Source of the DNA: an uncultured Lysobacteraceae bacterium
GTDB lineage: Bacteria; Pseudomonadota; Gammaproteobacteria; Xanthomonadales; Xanthomonadaceae
DNA length: 8,478 bases
Assembly: GCA_946482565.1 (NCBI GenBank)
Contig: CAMLSB010000071.1
Location: 1-8,478 of the forward strand
Reading direction: 5' to 3'
Below, one piece after another: positions 6,075 to 8,478 of this stretch. The notes under the pieces were generated by a model that did not search any database, was not told the DNA's origin, and saw only the letters and a program-made list of their open reading frames with translations. The position numbers were made by a program, and so were the translations under genes. Within the stretch, counting starts at the first letter, position 1. Every line of letters starts with the position of its first letter.

Positions 6075-6290
6075 ATGTACGTCTGCCTCTGCAATGGCGT
6101 CACCGACAGCGCGATCCGCGAAGTCGCGGCCGCCGGCTGCCGCACGCTGCCGGAACTGACCATGCGCACCGGCTGCGGCGCCACCTGCGGCAGCTGCCTG
6201 GACATGGCGCAGCAGATCCTCGACGAAGTCCACGCCGCGCGTGCGCTCGACGTGCCGGTGCTCGACCACGGCCTGTCGCGAGCCGCCTGA
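6075..6290 (+). CDS. bfd: Bacterioferritin-associated ferredoxin (Bfd)
   Basis: Bfd is a small [2Fe-2S] ferredoxin that docks on bacterioferritin and passes electrons through its heme to reduce and release stored iron. The 71-residue product starts MYVCLCNGVTD. The four cluster ligands Cys4, Cys6, Cys38 and Cys41 have exactly the spacing of E. coli Bfd (CxC-x31-CxxC). Two further cysteines (22 and 34) are present. The length is close to the usual 65-70. The ATG at 6075 is fixed by family alignment, although no good Shine-Dalgarno lies before it. It is preceded by a Fur-box promoter and followed 107 bases later by bfr, the standard pairing. Expression is probably derepressed in iron starvation, when stored iron must be released. 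Confidence 0.96.
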   Translation: MYVCLCNGVTDSAIREVAAAGCRTLPELTMRTGCGATCGSCLDMAQQILDEVHAARALDVPVLDHGLSRAA

Positions 6291-6361
6291 TCCGCGCGTC
6301 CGCGCGCATCCCGTCGCGAATGCACTCGATTCCCGTTCCGGCGCCGCCGACGCGAAGGCGA

Positions 6362-6367
6362 TAGCAT
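6362..6367 (+). promoter_or_regulatory. Possible -10 element upstream of bfr
   Basis: TAGCAT (4/6 match to TATAAT) lies 31 bases before the bfr ATG and would start transcription near 6374, in front of the GAGGAG ribosome binding site. No matching -35 is visible. Separate control from bfd would make sense because storage and release are needed at opposite iron levels, but the evidence is weak. Confidence 0.3.
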
Positions 6368-6397
6368 CGGCGCATCCGCAGTACGAGGAGCGATCCC

Positions 6398-6868
6398 ATG
6401 AAGGGCGACCCCAAGGTCATCGAGCATCTGAACAAGGCGCTCTACAACGAGCTCATCGCGATCAACCAGTATTTCCTGCACGCGAAGATGCTGAAGAACT
6501 GGGGCCTCAAGGAACTCGCCGAGCACGAGCACCACGAGTCGATCGACGAGATGAAGCATGCGGACAAGCTGTCCGAGCGCATCCTGTTCCTCGACGGGCT
6601 GCCGAATTTCCAGAACCTGGGCAAGCTGCGCATCGGCGAGAATCCGGTGGAGCTGCTCAAGGCCGACCTCGCGCTGGAGATGGAGGCGTTGCCGACGCTG
6701 CGCGAGGCCATCGCGTACTGCGAGCAGGTCGCCGACTTCACCAGCCGCAAGCTGTTCGCCGACATCCTCGAATCCGAGGAAGAACACATCGACTGGATCG
6801 AGACGCAGCTCGGCCTGATCGCGCGCCTGGGCGAGCAGAACTACCTGCAGACCAAGGTCGAGGACTGA
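6398..6868 (+). CDS. bfr: Bacterioferritin (Bfr), heme-containing iron storage protein
   Basis: Bfr forms a 24-subunit cytosolic shell that oxidises Fe(II) and stores it as a ferric mineral, with heme bound between subunit pairs. The 156-residue product has the family's usual length. All ferroxidase ligands are present: Glu18, Glu51, His54, Glu94, Glu127 and His130. The heme ligand Met52 (DEMKHAD) is present too, so this is a complete heme-binding type rather than a heme-free or inactive paralogue. Recognisable blocks include [21 protein letters not shown] and [13 protein letters not shown] strong GAGGAG ribosome binding site (6385-6390) lies seven bases before the ATG. The upstream neighbour bfd encodes its partner. 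The next gene is convergent, with only 25 bases between the stop codons. Confidence 0.98.
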   Translation: MKGDPKVIEHLNKALYNELIAINQYFLHAKMLKNWGLKELAEHEHHESIDEMKHADKLSERILFLDGLPNFQNLGKLRIGENPVELLKADLALEMEALPTLREAIAYCEQVADFTSRKLFADILESEEEHIDWIETQLGLIARLGEQNYLQTKVED

Positions 6869-6888
6869 TCGCGGCACGCGCCGCGCGC

Positions 6889-6902
6889 CGCGCCTAGGCG
6901 CG
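6889..6902. repeat. 14-bp perfect palindrome at a convergent gene junction
   Basis: CGCGCCTAGGCGCG reads the same on both strands and contains the stop codon of the minus-strand DUF4126 gene (6894-6896). A five-base stem with a four-base loop (6871-6884) lies next to it. Neither is followed by a T-run, so this is not a classic intrinsic terminator. Confidence 0.5.
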
Positions 6903-7469
6903 TGGCCGCAACCGCGCGCGCACCCAGCGCCACAGCCACCACGTGCCCGCCGCCAGCAGCGTCGTGCCGGCGACGGCGATGCCGAGCGCCAGCCACGGAT
7001 GGGCGAACGCGAGCGCGAGGCCCGTCACCACCACCGCGTCCTCGCCGAACGAGGCGGTCCAGTTGCTGACTGGTTCCGGCGACACGTTCAGCGCCGCGCG
7101 CGTGCCCGACTTCAACAGGTGGCTGGCCAATGCCGTCCCGGCGCCCGCCGCGAGCATGCCCGCGCCGAGATGGCCGTCCGGCGACAGCGTCGCCGCGGCC
7201 AGGAACGCGCCGGCGGGCACGCGCAGCAGCGTGTGCAGCAGGTCCCAGGCCGAATCCACGCCCGGGATCTTGTCGGTGAAGAATTCCACCAGCGCGAGCA
7301 CGCCGGAAACCCCGATCACCCACGGCGACGTCGCGACGTCCAGCGCGGGCGGCAGGTCGAGCCAGCCGAACCAGCCGGCGACGCCGATGCCGAACACGGT
7401 GAGGTAGACGCGCAGGCCGGCCAGCCAGGCCAGAAGGATCCCGGCGGCGAACAACTGGGCGTGGGTCAT
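6894..7469 (-). CDS. DUF4126-family integral membrane protein
   Basis: This 191-residue inner membrane protein has no known activity. The family-type block EFFTDKIPGVDSAWDLLHTLLRVPAGAFLAA (positions 62-92, key residues Glu62, Asp66, Lys67, Asp72 and Asp76) supports the DUF4126 assignment. Hydrophobic segments lie at about 8-34, 50-64, 84-95, 101-118, 145-160 and 162-182, and the C-terminus is arginine-rich and probably cytoplasmic. The reading frame is open far upstream, but the ATG at 7469 is preceded by AAGGGAG (7478-7484) eight bases away and begins the recognisable protein. It is divergent from the DUF6776-type gene with only 45 bases between the starts, and a TATA core there could serve both. 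No functional link to the bfr side is evident. Confidence 0.85.
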   Translation of the reverse strand: MTHAQLFAAGILLAWLAGLRVYLTVFGIGVAGWFGWLDLPPALDVATSPWVIGVSGVLALVEFFTDKIPGVDSAWDLLHTLLRVPAGAFLAAATLSPDGHLGAGMLAAGAGTALASHLLKSGTRAALNVSPEPVSNWTASFGEDAVVVTGLALAFAHPWLALGIAVAGTTLLAAGTWWLWRWVRARLRPRA

Positions 7470-7498
7470 GGCGCGTGCTCCCTTCGTCGGCGCCCGCA

Positions 7499-7507
7499 TG
7501 CTATACC
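7499..7507. promoter_or_regulatory. Shared divergent -10 region (DUF4126 gene / DUF6776-type gene)
   Basis: On the plus strand TGCTATACC (7499-7507) is an extended -10 (TGn + TATACC) that predicts a start at about 7514, one base before the ATG at 7515. On the minus strand the same bases read TATAGC (7505-7500), a -10 predicting a start near 7493 and a leader of about 23 bases carrying AAGGGAG. One AT-rich core could therefore fire in both directions. Confidence 0.45.
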
Positions 7508-7514
7508 GGCCGGC

Positions 7515-8273
7515 ATGGACGAAACGCCAACCCCGTCCGTGGATCCCGCCGGCGCGCCCGCGCCGCAACCCCTGCCGCCGCCCGCGCCGGACGCAAGTGC
7601 GGCGCATGCGCACGGCCACGGGCTCGCGTATTCGCTGCTCGCGGTGTTCCTCGCCGCGCTCGCCTTCGGTGGGTGGGGCTTGTGGACCGTGTTCGCGCCG
7701 CGCCCCGGCGACGCACGCGTGCAGCTCGCGGCGCAGGCCGCGCGCATTGCCGCGCTCCAGCAGCAGGCGACGACGCTCGCGCGTTCCGACCAGGTCAGCC
7801 GCGAAGCCAACCGCGACCTGCAGGGCACGCTCGCCGAACGCGACGAGGAAATCGCGGGCCTGCGCGCCGACGTCGCCTTCTACGAGCGCTTCGTCGGCAG
7901 CACCGCGCAACGCCACGGCCTGGCGGTGCACCAGCTGCACATGGAAGGGCAGCCGGGCGGCGCCTGGCATTTCGTCGCCACGCTCACCCAGAACGTGAAT
8001 CGCGGCGCGGTCAACGACGGTCGGCTGACCTTGGCGCTCGAGGGCAGCCGTGGCGGGCGCATGGAGAAGCTGCAGTGGGAGGCGCTGCGGCAGCAGGCGG
8101 ACGCGCCGGGCATCGACTATTCGTTCAAGTATTTCCAGCAGGTGCAGGGCGACGTGATGGTGCCGGCCGGCCTGCAGCCGGTACGGGTGGTGGTGCGGCT
8201 CGCGCCGGCCCACGGCGAGCCCGTGGAACAGTCCTTCACATGGGCCGAGGCGACCGCCGATCCGGCGCCCTGA
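7515..8273 (+). CDS. Membrane-anchored coiled-coil protein of the DUF6776 type
   Basis: This 252-residue protein has a Pro/Ala-rich cytoplasmic N-terminus (1-36, with a His-rich HAHGHG stretch) and one membrane segment at about 37-61. A predicted coiled coil at about 67-122 follows (heptad-like LAAQAARIAALQQ and AERDEEIAGLRADV). A beta-rich C-terminal domain (about 134-247) contains the FKYFQQVQGD...P.GL.PV.V.V pattern typical of DUF6776. No enzymatic residues stand out, and a bitopic envelope role with the C-terminus in the periplasm is inference. The ATG at 7515 follows an extended -10 so closely that the transcript should be leaderless or nearly so; no Shine-Dalgarno is present. The stop at 8271-8273 lies 12 bases before erpA. 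I recall relatives adjoining a bactofilin gene and erpA; here erpA follows directly. Confidence 0.75.
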   Translation: MDETPTPSVDPAGAPAPQPLPPPAPDASAAHAHGHGLAYSLLAVFLAALAFGGWGLWTVFAPRPGDARVQLAAQAARIAALQQQATTLARSDQVSREANRDLQGTLAERDEEIAGLRADVAFYERFVGSTAQRHGLAVHQLHMEGQPGGAWHFVATLTQNVNRGAVNDGRLTLALEGSRGGRMEKLQWEALRQQADAPGIDYSFKYFQQVQGDVMVPAGLQPVRVVVRLAPAHGEPVEQSFTWAEATADPAP

Positions 8274-8279
8274 TATCCT
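8271..8279 (+). promoter_or_regulatory. Candidate extended -10 for a leaderless erpA transcript
   Basis: TGATATCCT combines TGn with TATCCT (4/6 match to TATAAT), and its TGA is also the stop codon of the upstream gene. Standard spacing puts the transcription start at 8286, the A of the erpA ATG. Read-through from the upstream gene remains possible. Confidence 0.4.
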
Positions 8280-8285
8280 GTGCGC

Positions 8286-8478
8286 ATGCAAACCCCCGCC
8301 GCCGACAGCGTCGCGCCCGGCTACCAGTCGCTGCAGCGCCCGCTGGAATTCACCCATGCCGCGGCCGCGAAGGTCCGCGAGCTCATCGCCGAGGAAGGCA
8401 ATCCGGCGCTGAAGCTGCGCGTCTACATCCAGGGCGGCGGCTGCTCGGGCTTCCAGTACGGTTTCGAGTTCGACGAGC
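8286..8478 (+). CDS. erpA: A-type iron-sulfur cluster carrier ErpA, partial (N-terminal 64 residues)
   Basis: ErpA receives Fe-S clusters from the assembly scaffold and hands them to target enzymes such as IspG/IspH and respiratory complexes; it is cytosolic. The visible part has [18 protein letters not shown] and then [21 protein letters not shown], nearly the same as E. coli ErpA, with the first cluster-binding Cys at position 53. The other two cysteines (CGCG motif) would lie beyond the window. An N-terminal extension of about ten residues ([10 protein letters not shown]) precedes the conserved core, so the ATG at 8286 is probable; there is no Shine-Dalgarno. IscA and SufA are close relatives, but [11 protein letters not shown] favours ErpA. 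It lies 12 bases after the DUF6776-type gene and may be co-transcribed with it. Confidence 0.93.
   Translation, partial: MQTPAADSVAPGYQSLQRPLEFTHAAAAKVRELIAEEGNPALKLRVYIQGGGCSGFQYGFEFDE

Noticed and set aside
7470..8357. Upstream extension of the DUF4126 frame on the minus strand
   Set aside because: It is antisense to the DUF6776-type gene and erpA. The ATG at 7469 has a good ribosome binding site and starts the recognisable protein.

Overview
The window looks like ordinary chromosome from a GC-rich gammaproteobacterium. I favour the Xanthomonadales (Lysobacter/Luteimonas-like), judged from the close matches of QueD, RppH, Bfd, Bfr and ErpA to gammaproteobacterial proteins and the ANR-type control of a cbb3 oxidase. 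The genus is inference. I see no transposase, integrase, phage gene, CRISPR array or rRNA, and no gene-free stretch longer than 300 bases.

Left part (1-1418, minus strand): the first two thirds of ccoN, the catalytic subunit of cbb3 oxidase, preceded by a near-perfect FNR/ANR box and a -10 element with exact class II geometry. Upstream of it lies queD (queuosine synthesis).

Middle (1479-5142, plus strand): the most unusual part. A two-gene cassette, DUF1631-family protein followed by a small single-domain PilZ (cyclic-di-GMP receptor) protein, occurs twice in a row. Both copies have the same ATGA stop/start overlap, similar lengths and a clearly homologous but diverged sequence. Copy B of the DUF1631 protein has a Gly/Ala-rich linker with an in-frame 21-bp repeat, nine cysteines against two in copy A, and a GC hairpin over its ribosome binding site.

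Right part (5170-8478): elongator tRNA-Met (minus strand) with a recognisable promoter; then rppH (mRNA 5'-pyrophosphohydrolase). A Fur box starting on the rppH stop codon precedes bfd, followed by bfr, giving an iron storage and release pair. Next come a convergent DUF4126 membrane protein, a divergent DUF6776-type membrane-anchored coiled-coil protein, and the start of erpA (Fe-S cluster carrier). Respiration (ccoN), iron storage (bfd/bfr) and Fe-S assembly (erpA) form a loose iron/oxygen theme, while the PilZ cassettes point to cyclic-di-GMP signalling of unknown output.

Three genes (queD, the DUF6776 gene, erpA) lack a good Shine-Dalgarno sequence and have a TAnnnT hexamer 12-13 bases before the ATG, which suggests leaderless transcripts.
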